A stretch of DNA of 64,000 nucleotides from Pseudomonas sp. IPO3778 (GTDB taxonomy: Bacteria > Pseudomonadota > Gammaproteobacteria > Pseudomonadales > Pseudomonadaceae): the NCBI RefSeq assembly GCF_013386825.1, contig NZ_JACARC010000013.1, positions 28,381 through 92,380 on the forward strand. The letters are read 5' to 3'. A model generated the notes under the pieces. It saw nothing but the letters and a program-made list of their open reading frames with translations, was not told the origin of the DNA and did not search any database. Below, in pieces: positions 47,678-56,164 of the stretch. Made by a program: the position numbers and the translations under genes. The first letter of the stretch is position 1, and each line of letters starts with the position of its first letter.

Positions 47678-47701
47678 ACCCGCGCCCTGCGCGGGTTTTT
47701 T
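47678..47701 (+). terminator. Intrinsic terminator of the tol-pal operon
   Basis: ACCCGCG pairs with CGCGGGT across a short loop and runs into TTTTTT, 24 bases after the cpoB stop. Confidence 0.9.
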
Positions 47702-47818
47702 CGTTAGAATCCACGCCCTTTTATGAAACACGCTTTTTGGGGTTTACGCGGTGGCGGAATCCCTTGAAGTGCCTGACGGAGGCGGACAGCCTGTTTAGCT
47801 GTTACGCCCGTGGCGACT

Positions 47819-48466
47819 ATGCAAGACACATTACGTATTACCGAAGTTTTTTACTCGTTGCAGGGTGAAACGCGCACTGCCGGGCTGCCCACTGTATTTG
47901 TGCGCCTCACCGGTTGCCCGCTGCGTTGCCAGTACTGCGACAGCGCCTACGCCTTCAGCGGCGGCACCGTGCGCACCCTTGACGACATTCTGGAGCAAGT
48001 GGCCGGTTACCGGCCGCGTTACGTCTGTGTCACCGGTGGCGAGCCACTGGCGCAGCCTAACGCTATTCCTTTGCTCAAGCAGTTGTGTGATGCCGGTTAT
48101 GAGGTGTCGCTGGAAACCAGCGGTGCTTTGGATATTTCTGCGGTCGATCCACGCGTCAGCCGGGTGGTCGACCTCAAGACCCCGGGCTCCAAGGAAGTGC
48201 ACCGCAATCGCTACGAGAACATCGAGCTGCTGACGGCCAACGATCAGGTCAAGTTCGTTATCTGTTCCCGTGACGACTACGACTGGGCAACCTCCAAGCT
48301 GATCCAGTACGGGTTGGACCGCCGCGCCGGCGAAGTCTTGTTTTCCCCCAGTCACCATGACCTGAACGCTCGCGACCTGGCTGACTGGGTCGTCGCGGAC
48401 AACCTGCCGGTGCGCCTGCAACTGCAATTGCACAAATACCTGTGGAACGACGAGCCGGGGCGCTGA
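47819..48466 (+). CDS. queE: 7-Carboxy-7-deazaguanine synthase
   Basis: A radical-SAM enzyme of queuosine (preQ0) biosynthesis converting carboxytetrahydropterin to 7-carboxy-7-deazaguanine. The 215-residue protein has the cluster motif C33-x3-C37-x2-C40 ([12 protein letters not shown]), [19 protein letters not shown] in front, and [11 protein letters not shown] for SAM binding. The ATG at 47819 is preferred to a GTG three codons earlier; neither has a clear ribosome site. queC begins 1 base after its stop. Confidence 0.95.
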   Translation: MQDTLRITEVFYSLQGETRTAGLPTVFVRLTGCPLRCQYCDSAYAFSGGTVRTLDDILEQVAGYRPRYVCVTGGEPLAQPNAIPLLKQLCDAGYEVSLETSGALDISAVDPRVSRVVDLKTPGSKEVHRNRYENIELLTANDQVKFVICSRDDYDWATSKLIQYGLDRRAGEVLFSPSHHDLNARDLADWVVADNLPVRLQLQLHKYLWNDEPGR

Positions 48467-48467
48467 G

Positions 48468-49145
48468 ATGACTGATCAAAAGCGTGCAGTCATCCTGCTG
48501 TCCGGCGGTCTTGACTCCGCCACCGTGGTCGCCATGGCCCGTGCAGAAGGCTACAGCTGCTACACCATGAGCTTCGACTACGGCCAGCGCCATCGCGCAG
48601 AGCTGGACGCCGCCGCCCGCGTCGCCCGCGATCTGGGTGTGGTGGAGCATAAGGTGATCGGCCTGAACCTCAATGGCATTGGCGGCTCGGCGTTGACCGA
48701 CAGTTCCATAGACGTGCCCCAAGCGCCCAGCGAAGGCATCCCGGTGACCTACGTGCCGGCACGCAACACCGTGTTCCTGTCCCTGGCCCTCGGTTGGGCT
48801 GAAGTGTTGAATGCCCGCGACATCTTCATCGGCGTCAACGCCCTGGACTACGCCGGCTACCCGGACTGCCGTCCGGAATACATCGAGTCGTTCGAGCGCA
48901 TGGCAAACCTGGCGACCAAGGCTGGTGTGGAAGGGCAGGGCTTTCGCATCCAGGCGCCGCTGCAGAACCGCAGCAAGGCCGATATCGTGAAGGCTGGCGT
49001 AGGACTTGGCGTCGATTACTCGCTGACTGTTTCCTGCTATCAGGCGGACAATGACGGCCGTGCTTGTGGGAAATGCGACAGCTGCCGGCTGCGTGCAGAA
49101 GGCTTCCAGGCGGCCGGAATTATGGACCCTACGCGTTATTTCTGA
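48468..49145 (+). CDS. queC: 7-Cyano-7-deazaguanine synthase
   Basis: ATP-dependent conversion of 7-carboxy-7-deazaguanine to preQ0, the step after QueE. The 225-residue protein has the PP-loop SGGLDSAT at 12-19, the [21 protein letters not shown] region, and a C-terminal zinc site from the [18 protein letters not shown] cysteines. It is coupled to queE (TGA-G-ATG). tRNA-Lys lies just downstream with its own promoter. Confidence 0.97.
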   Translation: MTDQKRAVILLSGGLDSATVVAMARAEGYSCYTMSFDYGQRHRAELDAAARVARDLGVVEHKVIGLNLNGIGGSALTDSSIDVPQAPSEGIPVTYVPARNTVFLSLALGWAEVLNARDIFIGVNALDYAGYPDCRPEYIESFERMANLATKAGVEGQGFRIQAPLQNRSKADIVKAGVGLGVDYSLTVSCYQADNDGRACGKCDSCRLRAEGFQAAGIMDPTRYF

Positions 49146-49163
49146 TTTATTTCAAATAAGGTG

Positions 49164-49191
49164 TTGAATAATCCTTAGAAATCAGTATTAT
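49164..49191 (+). promoter_or_regulatory. Sigma70 promoter of tRNA-Lys
   Basis: TTGAAT (49164-49169), a 16-base spacer, then TATTAT (49186-49191), followed by a GC-rich ACGCGCC discriminator as in stable-RNA promoters. Transcription would start about 10 bases before the tRNA. Confidence 0.65.
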
Positions 49192-49208
49192 ACGCGCCAC
49201 CACACAGC

Positions 49209-49284
49209 GGGTCGTTAGCTCAGTTGGTAGAGCAGTTGGCTTTTAACCAATTGGTCGTAGGTTCGAATCCCACACGACCCACCA
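49209..49284 (+). tRNA. tRNA-Lys (anticodon UUU), CCA encoded
   Basis: 76 bases fold into a complete cloverleaf. The acceptor stem GGGTCGT pairs with ACGACCC, the D-arm is GCTC-AGTTGGTAGA-GC, the anticodon loop CTTTTAA carries TTT at 49242-49244, the T-arm contains GGTTCGAATCC, the discriminator is A, and CCA is encoded. Confidence 0.98.
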
Positions 49285-49299
49285 TTTTTGGCGGTTTAG

Positions 49300-49345
49300 A
49301 AAATCCGGAAGGCCCACGCAAGTGAGGATTTCCGGGTTTTTTTTT
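49300..49345 (+). terminator. Terminator after tRNA-Lys
   Basis: AAAATCCGGAA pairs with TTCCGGGTTTT (one G-U pair) across a 19-base loop and continues into a run of about nine T. Confidence 0.8.
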
Positions 49346-49352
49346 GCCCAGT

Positions 49353-49394
49353 AAAAAGCCGATCACGCTCAAGGCTGAGCGTGATCGGCTTTTT
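49353..49394. terminator. Strong bidirectional terminator at the end of pstB
   Basis: A 19-base perfect stem (AAAAAGCCGATCACGCTCA with its complement) with an AGGC-type loop is A-flanked on the left and T-flanked on the right. It ends the leftward pst operon 9 bases after the pstB stop. Confidence 0.92.
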
Positions 49395-49402
49395 CGTTCA
49401 AC

Positions 49403-50182
49403 CTAGCCAAACCGCCCGGTTATATAGTCCTCGGTCTGCTTCATCTTCGGCTTGGTGAAGATTTCATCGGTATTACCGTGTTCAATCAGCTCACCCATGA
49501 ACATGAATGCGGTGTTGTCCGAAACACGTGCCGCCTGCTGCATGTTGTGGGTCACGATAACCACGGTGTACTGCTCTTTCAGCTCGGTAATCAACTGCTC
49601 GATGCGCCCGGTCGAAATGGGGTCGAGCGCTGAAGTAGGCTCGTCCAGCAGCAACACTTGAGGCCGCAACGCAATGGTGCGGGCGATACACAGCCGCTGC
49701 TGTTGGCCACCGGAAAGGCTCTGGGCGCTCTGCTTGAGTTTGTCTTTCACTTCATCCCAAAGCGCACCCCCGCGCAGGGCCTGCTCGACACGGTCATCCA
49801 TTTCCCGGCGTGACAGCTTTTCATGGTGGCGTACGGCATAGGCGATGTTGTCGTAGATCGACATGGGGAACGGCACCGGCTTCTGGAAGACCATTCCCAC
49901 ATGGCTGCGCAGCCGGTTCATCGAGTAGCCGGGGGCGAGAATATTCTCGCCATTGAGCAGGACTTCGCCGCGGGCTTCCTGCTTCGGGTACATCGAGTAG
50001 ATGCGGTTGAACACGCGCAGCAGGGTCGACTTCCCACAGCCTGATGGACCAATGATCGCGGTGATGCGTTTTTCTGGAATGTCGATATCGACCGATTTCA
50101 GCGAGCGCTGGTTGTTATAGAAAAACTCCAGGCCGCGAACCCGGATTTTGGTTTTTTCATGAGCACTAAGGGTGGGTTGCAT
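49403..50182 (-). CDS. pstB: Phosphate ABC transporter ATP-binding protein PstB
   Basis: A 259-residue ATPase of the high-affinity phosphate transporter. Walker [10 protein letters not shown] is at about 45-53, the Q-loop is in [21 protein letters not shown], the ABC signature is LSGGQQQR, Walker B is [13 protein letters not shown], and the H-loop is [15 protein letters not shown]. These are PstB-specific blocks. Its ATG overlaps the pstA TGA (TGATG). No phoU follows; the operon ends at the terminator. Confidence 0.96.
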   Translation of the reverse strand: MQPTLSAHEKTKIRVRGLEFFYNNQRSLKSVDIDIPEKRITAIIGPSGCGKSTLLRVFNRIYSMYPKQEARGEVLLNGENILAPGYSMNRLRSHVGMVFQKPVPFPMSIYDNIAYAVRHHEKLSRREMDDRVEQALRGGALWDEVKDKLKQSAQSLSGGQQQRLCIARTIALRPQVLLLDEPTSALDPISTGRIEQLITELKEQYTVVIVTHNMQQAARVSDNTAFMFMGELIEHGNTDEIFTKPKMKQTEDYITGRFG

Positions 50183-51054
50183 CAGTGGGACCTATTGCGC
50201 AAAAGAATCAGGCGAGACAGCAAGCTCAGCACCAGCACGAACATCGTCAGCACTAACGCGCCTGCCCATGCAAGGGAGTGCCAGTCGTCGAAGGGGCTCA
50301 TGGCGTACTGGAAAATAACCACCGGCACGCTGGCAATGGGTTTGAGCAGGTTGCTGCTCCAGAACTGGTTGCCGAAGGCGGTGAACAGCAAGGGTGCGGT
50401 TTCCCCGGTAATCCGGGCCAGCGCCAGCAGGATGCCGGTTACAACACCGGCCTTGGCGGCTCTCAATACAATCTGCAACGTCAGCTTCCACTGCGGAACG
50501 CCCAGTGCCAGCGCAGCCTCACGCATGGTGGAGGGTTGCAGTTGGAGCATTTCGTCGGTCGTCCTCACCACCACCGGAATCACCAACAGCGCCAAGGCCA
50601 GTGCGCCGGCGATCGCGGAGAAACCCACCTGGTGATTGGTCAGCAGGTTCAGCGGCAGGATCACGCCGGTGTAGATGAACAGCCCCAGCACGATCGATGG
50701 CGCGGACAACAGAATGTCGTTGATAAACCGAACCGTGGTGCCCAGGCGCGAGTGGCGGGCGAATTCGGCCAGCCAGATGCCCGCCATCAGCCCGATGGGT
50801 GTGCCAATCAGCAGCGCAATCCCCGACATCAGCGCACTGCCATAAAACGCGTTGGCCAGGCCACCCTCTGTTCCCGGTGGCGGCGTCATCTCGGTAAACA
50901 GGCGCAGGTTGAGCGCCTGAAAGCCGTTGATGATGGTGGTCAGCAGAATCCACGCCAGCCACAACAGGCCAAAGGCAGTCGCGCCACAACTGAGCAGCAT
51001 GGCCACTCGGTTCTTGAAGGCACGCTTGCGGTACAGGCGTTCGTTGTTGTTCAT
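50182..51054 (-). CDS. pstA: Phosphate ABC transporter permease PstA
   Basis: A 290-residue inner-membrane permease with about six helices. The EAA-type loop is [45 protein letters not shown] is characteristic of PstA. The length matches E. coli PstA (296), unlike the roughly 550-residue PstA that I recall in the main Pst system of P. aeruginosa. The ATG overlaps the pstC TGA by 4 bases. Confidence 0.95.
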   Translation of the reverse strand: MNNNERLYRKRAFKNRVAMLLSCGATAFGLLWLAWILLTTIINGFQALNLRLFTEMTPPPGTEGGLANAFYGSALMSGIALLIGTPIGLMAGIWLAEFARHSRLGTTVRFINDILLSAPSIVLGLFIYTGVILPLNLLTNHQVGFSAIAGALALALLVIPVVVRTTDEMLQLQPSTMREAALALGVPQWKLTLQIVLRAAKAGVVTGILLALARITGETAPLLFTAFGNQFWSSNLLKPIASVPVVIFQYAMSPFDDWHSLAWAGALVLTMFVLVLSLLSRLILLRNRSH

Positions 51055-52061
51055 AGGCCCTCCTTGCGGGACAGGCGCATCAGCATCAACCGCGCCAGCG
51101 CCAGGACGACGAATGTCACGATGAACAGCAGGAAGCCCAGGGCAATCAGCGCCGAGCGATGCAGGTCGGTGTAGGCCTCGCTGAACTCGTTGGCGATGAC
51201 CGAGGCGATGGAGCTGCTGGGCATCAGCAATGAGGCGGAGAACTGTTGGGCGTTACCCAGCACGAAGGTGACGGCCATGGTTTCACCCAAGGCGCGACCC
51301 AGGCCGAGAAACACCCCGCCGACGACCGCCGAGCGCGTGTAGGGCAAGACGATGTCCCACACCACTTCCCAGGTTGTGCTACCCAGTGCGTACGCCGATT
51401 CCTTCAACTGAGTCGGCACGCTGCGGAAAACTTCATGCATCACAGAGGTGATAAACGGCGTGATCATGATGGCCAGCACGATACCGGCGGTCAGCATGCC
51501 AATGCCCAGGGGCGGCCCCTGGAACAGCGAGCCAATAAACGGCAGTGCACCCAGGTAGTCATTGATCCAGGGTGAAAGGTATTCGGCCATGAAGGGCCCG
51601 AAAACAAACAACCCCCACATGCCATAGATGATCGATGGAATGCCGGCCAGCAGTTCCACGGCGGAGGCCACCGGCATTCTCAACCAGGGCGGCGCGACTT
51701 CAGTGAGGAAAATCGCGATACCAAAACTCACGGGGACTGCAATCAGCAACGCCAGAAAGGAGGTGACCAGGGTGCCGTAAATCGGCACCAGGGCGCCAAA
51801 GTGGTTGTTGACCGCATCCCACTCGGTACTGGTAATGAAACCGAAACCGAAGGTCTTGAAGGCCAGGCCGCCGCCCCACAAGGTGGAGGCAGCAATACTT
51901 GCCAGCAACAGCAAGACGAGCATGGCGGCGCCGAACATCGAGCGTTTGAACCACAGGTCATTGCGCTGATCGCGAGCGGCGCGGCTGTCACCCGAGACAT
52001 CGCTCGCGTGTGTAGTCATAGCCAGAGGTTGGACAGTTTCGTTCATGTCAGATGTGCTCAT
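51051..52061 (-). CDS. pstC: Phosphate ABC transporter permease PstC
   Basis: About 336 residues with six predicted helices, the PstC segments ELLAGIPSIIYGMWGLFVFGPFM and ESAYALGSTTWEVVWDIVLP (permease loop), and GLGRALGETMAVTFVLGNA. The start is uncertain: the ATG at 52061 (MSTSDMNETVQ) lies directly after the hairpin at 52062-52092, an ATG at 52046 lies 15 bases further in, and one at 52097 lacks a ribosome site. It is shorter than the roughly 680-residue PstC of the main P. aeruginosa system, so this is the compact type. Confidence 0.93.
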   Translation of the reverse strand: MSTSDMNETVQPLAMTTHASDVSGDSRAARDQRNDLWFKRSMFGAAMLVLLLLASIAASTLWGGGLAFKTFGFGFITSTEWDAVNNHFGALVPIYGTLVTSFLALLIAVPVSFGIAIFLTEVAPPWLRMPVASAVELLAGIPSIIYGMWGLFVFGPFMAEYLSPWINDYLGALPFIGSLFQGPPLGIGMLTAGIVLAIMITPFITSVMHEVFRSVPTQLKESAYALGSTTWEVVWDIVLPYTRSAVVGGVFLGLGRALGETMAVTFVLGNAQQFSASLLMPSSSIASVIANEFSEAYTDLHRSALIALGFLLFIVTFVVLALARLMLMRLSRKEGL

Positions 52062-52092
52062 CCCCTTGCTCAAGCGCGGCCTGGGCAAGGGG
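52062..52092 (-). promoter_or_regulatory. Hairpin between pstS and pstC
   Basis: A perfect 8-base stem (CCCCTTGC / GCAAGGGG, 52062-52069 with 52085-52092) lies in the 47-base gap. It has no T tract, so it is probably an RNA-stability or translation-control element that keeps pstS mRNA more abundant than the permease genes. On the transcript the 3' arm AAGGGG abuts the pstC ATG and would be the only purine-rich ribosome site. Confidence 0.65.
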
Positions 52093-52108
52093 ATCATGGG
52101 AGGGCGGA

Positions 52109-53125
52109 TCAGTGGGCGAAGTCAGACTTCCAGTAACCTTCGATCCGGGTTACGAGGGAATCGGGCAACGCTACGTAGTCCAGTGCCGCAGCCTGCTGCT
52201 GACCTTTCTCAAGGGACCATTTGAAGAAGTTGAACGCAGCCTGGCTTTGCTCGGCGTTCTTCGGCTGCTTGTACATGATGATCCAGGTGGTCGCCGTGAT
52301 CGGCCACGCGTTCTCGCCCGGTGCGTTGGTCATGATCAGGTTGAAGTCTTTGGCGCTGGCCCAGTCGGCGGTATCCGCTGCTGCCTGGAAAGCCTTGGCG
52401 TTGGGTTCGACAAACTTGCCCGACGCGTTCTTCAACTGGGCGTAGGTCATTTTGTTTTGCAGGGCGTAGGCGTATTCAACAAAGCCGATGGAGTTCTTGA
52501 TCTGCTTCACGTAGGCCGAAACACCTTCGTTACCCTTGCCGCCCACACCGACTGGCCACGGCACGGTGGTGCCGAAACCGATTTTGGTTTTCCAGCTGTC
52601 ACTGACTTTGGCGAGGTAGTTGGTGAAGTTGTACGAGGTGCCCGAGCCGTCCGAGCGGTGAACCACGGTGATGTTCGCACTTGGCAGCTTCAGGCCAGGG
52701 TTGAGTGCGGCGATAGCCGGGTCGTTCCAGGCCTTGATGTCGCCGAGGAAGATCTTAGCCAGCGCGTCGCCATCGAGTTTCAGTTGGCCCGCCGCAACGC
52801 CTTCGACGTTCATCACGGGCACGATACCGCCAATCACGCTTGGGAATTGGCCAAGACCGCCGGCTTTCAGTTCATCGGCCGACAGGGGGGCGTCGGAGGC
52901 ACCGAAGTCCACGGTGGCGGCCTTGATCTGGGCGATACCACCGCCGGAGCCGATGGACTGGTAGTTGATCCGGTCACTGGAGCTTTTGCTGTATTCCTGG
53001 GACCACTTGGACAGCACCGGGTAGACGAAACTGGAGCCGGCGCCCGTGACGTCAGTGGCGTGAGCGACACCACTCAGGCACAGGGCGGTCAACAAAACTG
53101 ACAGACTCTTTTTGGTCAGCAACAT
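52109..53125 (-). CDS. pstS: Phosphate-binding periplasmic protein PstS
   Basis: A 338-residue periplasmic phosphate receptor. The signal peptide ends near residue 23 (ALCLSGVAHA). The mature protein begins TDVTGAGSSFVYPVLSKW, with SIGSGGGIAQIKAATVDFGASDAPL and VVHRSDGSGTSYNFTNYL, the loops that bind phosphate. I chose ATG 53125 with GAGGTG about 8 bases upstream; a GTG immediately before it is in frame. It heads the leftward pstSCAB set with a candidate Pho box upstream. Confidence 0.95.
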   Translation of the reverse strand: MLLTKKSLSVLLTALCLSGVAHATDVTGAGSSFVYPVLSKWSQEYSKSSSDRINYQSIGSGGGIAQIKAATVDFGASDAPLSADELKAGGLGQFPSVIGGIVPVMNVEGVAAGQLKLDGDALAKIFLGDIKAWNDPAIAALNPGLKLPSANITVVHRSDGSGTSYNFTNYLAKVSDSWKTKIGFGTTVPWPVGVGGKGNEGVSAYVKQIKNSIGFVEYAYALQNKMTYAQLKNASGKFVEPNAKAFQAAADTADWASAKDFNLIMTNAPGENAWPITATTWIIMYKQPKNAEQSQAAFNFFKWSLEKGQQQAAALDYVALPDSLVTRIEGYWKSDFAH

Positions 53126-53201
53126 CACGACGACACCTCAAAGGAAAGGATTAAGTGGAGGGCTCCACCTGTCTAAGACGTGACGATTTAATTCCTGAAA
53201 T

Positions 53202-53219
53202 GTGTCTGTTTAATGACGG
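53202..53219 (-). promoter_or_regulatory. Candidate Pho box upstream of pstS
   Basis: Read leftward, CCGTCATTAAACAGACAC has the 7-4-7 layout of a PhoB site (CTGTCAT-N4-CTGTCAT). The first half matches 6 of 7 and the second 4 of 7. It lies 77 bases before the pstS start. Confidence 0.5.
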
Positions 53220-53290
53220 TTTGGCTTTATGAAGAAACATTTAGAAATATTTGTGAGGGCTCTTTTGAAGCCGCTCACTGTTTCTGTGTT

Positions 53291-53902
53291 TTATCGGCAG
53301 GGTTTGGTAGCCACAGGCGCGCTTTGCTTGACCGCGGCCTCGCCACCGAGTGCAACCACATTCACCTGGCACCGCGCAGTCGCAATGAAGCCGTCCTTGG
53401 AGAACTGCATGCTGACCTCGTAATCCTTGCCTGCCTGGGGTTCAAACATCACGGGCGGGGCATCACAGCTGCCGTCCGGGGCTGAATACCGAACTTGCAC
53501 GACACTGGGTTTGCCGGCCGGCAGCACGAATTCGCTGTAGCTGAGCCGATCTGTCTGCAGGCGTTGCGTTGCTTGCGAGGGCGGCATGCCAATGACGTTG
53601 TTCTGGTAGTTCTCGGGCTGCATGCCGCGAAGGTCAACAGTGCGCCACAGCATGTAGCTTTCCTGGTGTTTATAAACCGTGGTGTCGATCAGCCCGCGGT
53701 TCGCCGCGTGGGTGTTCAGTTGCGCACAAGATTGGCCAGGCTGGTAGCTGCCGATAAATTCCGGGGACGTGAATATCCGCACCCGTGCAGAGGTCGCCGG
53801 GTCGTAGCGGGCGGCTTCCTGATCATTCGGAAGGGTGGTTTTGGTGTAGCTGCAGGCCCCGAGCATCAGGCAGGTGAGGGCGAGGGGCAGAGCGTGTTTC
53901 AT
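53291..53902 (-). CDS. Predicted lipoprotein, unknown function
   Basis: A 203-residue lipoprotein: leader MKHALPLALTCLMLGAC with lipobox LGAC (Cys17). The mature part has three further Cys residues in the C-terminal half, a strand-rich pattern and no domain I recognise. Phrases such as ARVRIFTSPEFIGSYQPGQSC and CDAPPVMFEPQAGKDYEVSM suggest a small beta-sandwich. It lies between pstS (same direction, about 165 bases downstream) and lldD; there is no clear operon. The start ATG at 53902 has CGGAGG-type sequence upstream (reverse of CCTCCG), a good ribosome site. Confidence 0.7.
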   Translation of the reverse strand: MKHALPLALTCLMLGACSYTKTTLPNDQEAARYDPATSARVRIFTSPEFIGSYQPGQSCAQLNTHAANRGLIDTTVYKHQESYMLWRTVDLRGMQPENYQNNVIGMPPSQATQRLQTDRLSYSEFVLPAGKPSVVQVRYSAPDGSCDAPPVMFEPQAGKDYEVSMQFSKDGFIATARCQVNVVALGGEAAVKQSAPVATKPCR

Positions 53903-53963
53903 CGTGTCTCCGGAGGTTGATGTTTATTCCGGCGAGAATAGTAGCGCTTTGCCATATTCCTCA

Positions 53964-53989
53964 AGCCCCGCTCAAAAAAAGAGGGGGCT
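53964..53989. terminator. Hairpin after lldD, T tract absent
   Basis: AGCCCC-G-CTC pairs with GAGGGGGCT (one bulge) around a 7-A loop. It has no T run outside the stem in either direction; a weak terminator or processing site for lldD is possible. Confidence 0.4.
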
Positions 53990-54007
53990 TTAACATTTCT
54001 GAGTCCG

Positions 54008-55150
54008 CTAAAGCTGACCACGTACCAGAATCGACTCATCGATCTGTGCGATCGACGTCACCCCGGTCAGCGTCATCGCCACGCGCATTTCCTTGGCAAA
54101 GATATCCAGCAGGTTCTCCACGCCGCGCTGCCCGTCAGCGGCCAGTGCGTAAGCCTGGGCGCGGCCCAGCAGCACGCCTTTGGCGCCGAGGGCGAGCATG
54201 CGCACCACGTCCAGCCCCGAGCGTACGCCGGAGTCCACCAGCACCGTCAGATCGCTGCCCACGGCTTGTGCGATGGCAGGCAGCGCCTTGGCGGTGGACA
54301 GCACGCCGTCCAACTGCCGGCCGCCGTGGTTGGAGACGACAATCCCGTCAGCGCCGAAACTCACCGCGTCCTTCGCATCCTGTGGGTCGAGGATGCCTTT
54401 GATGATCATCGGGCCTTTCCAGAATTCGCGGATCCACTCCAGGTCCTTCCAACTGATGGAAGGGTCGAAGTTGTTGGCCAGCCAGCCAATGTAGTCTTCC
54501 AGCAGGGTAGGTTTGCCCAGGTATTTGGAGATATTGCCCAGGTCGTGGGGGCGCCCCATCAGGCCCACATCGAAGGCCCAGGCCGGTTTGGTCATGGCTT
54601 GCAGCATGCGCCGTTGAGCGCCGTAAGGGCCGGACATCCCCGAGTGGGCATCACGGTAGCGTGCGCCGGGGGTGGGCATGTCGACGGTGAATACGAGATT
54701 TTTCACCCCGGCGGCCTGGGCCCGTTCCAGGGCGTTTTTCATGAAGCCGCGATCTTTCAACACATACAGCTGGAACCAGATGGATTGCGGGCTTTGGGAC
54801 GCCACTTCTTCGATCGGGCACACGGAGACGGTGGACAGGCAAAACGGAATGCCTTTGTCCGCCGCTGCCTTTGCCGCCTGGACTTCACCGCGCCGGGCAA
54901 GCATGCCGGTCAGGCCTACCGGGCTCAGGATCACCGGCATCGCCAATGGCTGGTCGAACAGCGTGGTCTCAGTGCTCAGGCTCTCGACGTTGCGCAGGAT
55001 GCGCTGGCGCAGGCTGATGTCGGACAGGTCGGAGCTGTTGGCCCTGAGGGTGTGTTCGGCGTAGGCGCCGCCGTCGACGTAGTCGAACAGGAAGCGTGGC
55101 AGTTTGCGGCGGGCGGCTTCGCGGTAATCCGATGCGGACGAAATGATCAT
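54008..55150 (-). CDS. lldD: L-lactate dehydrogenase, FMN-dependent
   Basis: Membrane-associated flavoprotein oxidising L-lactate to pyruvate and passing electrons to quinone. The 380-residue TIM barrel starts [20 protein letters not shown] and contains [18 protein letters not shown] (FMN site), [32 protein letters not shown], and the catalytic [10 protein letters not shown] with His and Arg. The start is placed at ATG 55150; the frame is open 51 codons further but runs through the divergent promoter. It is not in the usual lldP-lldD-dld cluster: the neighbour is a LysR regulator, divergent. Confidence 0.92.
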   Translation of the reverse strand: MIISSASDYREAARRKLPRFLFDYVDGGAYAEHTLRANSSDLSDISLRQRILRNVESLSTETTLFDQPLAMPVILSPVGLTGMLARRGEVQAAKAAADKGIPFCLSTVSVCPIEEVASQSPQSIWFQLYVLKDRGFMKNALERAQAAGVKNLVFTVDMPTPGARYRDAHSGMSGPYGAQRRMLQAMTKPAWAFDVGLMGRPHDLGNISKYLGKPTLLEDYIGWLANNFDPSISWKDLEWIREFWKGPMIIKGILDPQDAKDAVSFGADGIVVSNHGGRQLDGVLSTAKALPAIAQAVGSDLTVLVDSGVRSGLDVVRMLALGAKGVLLGRAQAYALAADGQRGVENLLDIFAKEMRVAMTLTGVTSIAQIDESILVRGQL

Positions 55151-55229
55151 GAACAGTGATGCCCCGGAATGAAGAAAACGGTGGGGTGAGGATAGACAAA
55201 GGCCTTTCATGGTAAAAACAACTTTTCCA

Positions 55230-55242
55230 ACTTGAATCAAGT
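55230..55242. promoter_or_regulatory. Palindrome in the lldD / LysR gap, probable LysR operator
   Basis: ACTTGAATCAAGT is a perfect 6-1-6 dyad, flanked by TTTTC to the left and GAAAA to the right. It lies 17 bases before the LysR start and 80 before lldD, fitting an autoregulatory LysR site that also controls lldD. Confidence 0.6.
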
Positions 55243-55258
55243 CGAAAATGGAATACTC

Positions 55259-56164
55259 ATGAACCTTCGTACGTTGCTGGCCTTTGTCGAAGTGGTGCGC
55301 CAAGGCAGCTTCTCACAGGCGGCCGAGGTCGTGTCGCTTACGCAGTCTACCGTCAGCAAGGCGGTCAAGACGTTGGAAGATGAGTTGGGCACGCCGTTAT
55401 TCAATCGCATCGGCCACAAGAGCGAGCTGACAGCCGCAGGTGAAATTGCCTACCGCCGTGCGCTGGTGTTACTGGCGGAGCGCAGTGACCTGGTGGCCGA
55501 GATCAATGACCTGCTGGGGCTCAAGCGCGGCGTATTGCGCATCGGGCTGCCGCCGGTGGGCAGCGGCGTACTGTTTGCGGCGATGTTTGCCCTGTATCGA
55601 AAGCGCTATCCGGAGATCGAAATCGAGCTGATCGAGCACGGCAGCAAGAAGCTGGGCGAATGCCTGGAGGCCGGGGAGGTTGATGTGGCGGCCTTGCTGG
55701 TGCCGGTGGCGGGGGAGTTTGAGTACCAGGATGTGCGCGTCGAACCGTTGATGGTGGTTATGCCGATTGGCCATCCACTGGCCGGACGCAAAAGCGTCGA
55801 CTTTTCCGACCTCGCCGACTCACCGTTCATTCTGTTCGAAGCGGGTTTTGCGCTTAACCGGATTATTCTTACAGCCTGTGAGCGCAGAGGCGTAGTCCCG
55901 CGCATCACCGCCCGCAGTGCCCAAATCGACTTCATCGTCGACCTGGTGGCCGCGGGCCTGGGCGTGGCGTTTCTGCCGAGCATGCTGGCGTACAAACACC
56001 TGCATGCCGGCATCGCCCTGATTCCGCTGGACGAGCCCCAGACCGATTGGCACATCGCCCTGGCCTGGAGACGACAAGCCCATCTACCCCCGGCCGCGCG
56101 GGCCTGGCTGGACCTGGCCCTGGAAATGGGTAACGTCCCGGAGTGCGCCCCGCCTGCGGTTTAG
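55259..56164 (+). CDS. LysR-family transcriptional regulator, divergent from lldD
   Basis: A 301-residue regulator with an N-terminal winged helix-turn-helix (1-60; [20 protein letters not shown], then [19 protein letters not shown]) and a C-terminal ligand-binding domain (about 90-290). It is divergent from lldD over a 108-base gap with a palindrome, so it probably activates lldD in response to lactate or a related hydroxy acid. Typical lldD regulators are GntR-type, so this pairing is less usual. The ATG at 55259 is chosen because it starts the HTH exactly. Its stop overlaps the hybrid kinase stop by 4 bases, tail to tail. Confidence 0.88.
   Translation: MNLRTLLAFVEVVRQGSFSQAAEVVSLTQSTVSKAVKTLEDELGTPLFNRIGHKSELTAAGEIAYRRALVLLAERSDLVAEINDLLGLKRGVLRIGLPPVGSGVLFAAMFALYRKRYPEIEIELIEHGSKKLGECLEAGEVDVAALLVPVAGEFEYQDVRVEPLMVVMPIGHPLAGRKSVDFSDLADSPFILFEAGFALNRIILTACERRGVVPRITARSAQIDFIVDLVAAGLGVAFLPSMLAYKHLHAGIALIPLDEPQTDWHIALAWRRQAHLPPAARAWLDLALEMGNVPECAPPAV

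Noticed and set aside
47702..47818. Possible preQ1 riboswitch before queE
   Set aside because: The leader does not show the C-rich loop and A-rich tail of preQ1-I, and I could not build a preQ1-II fold.
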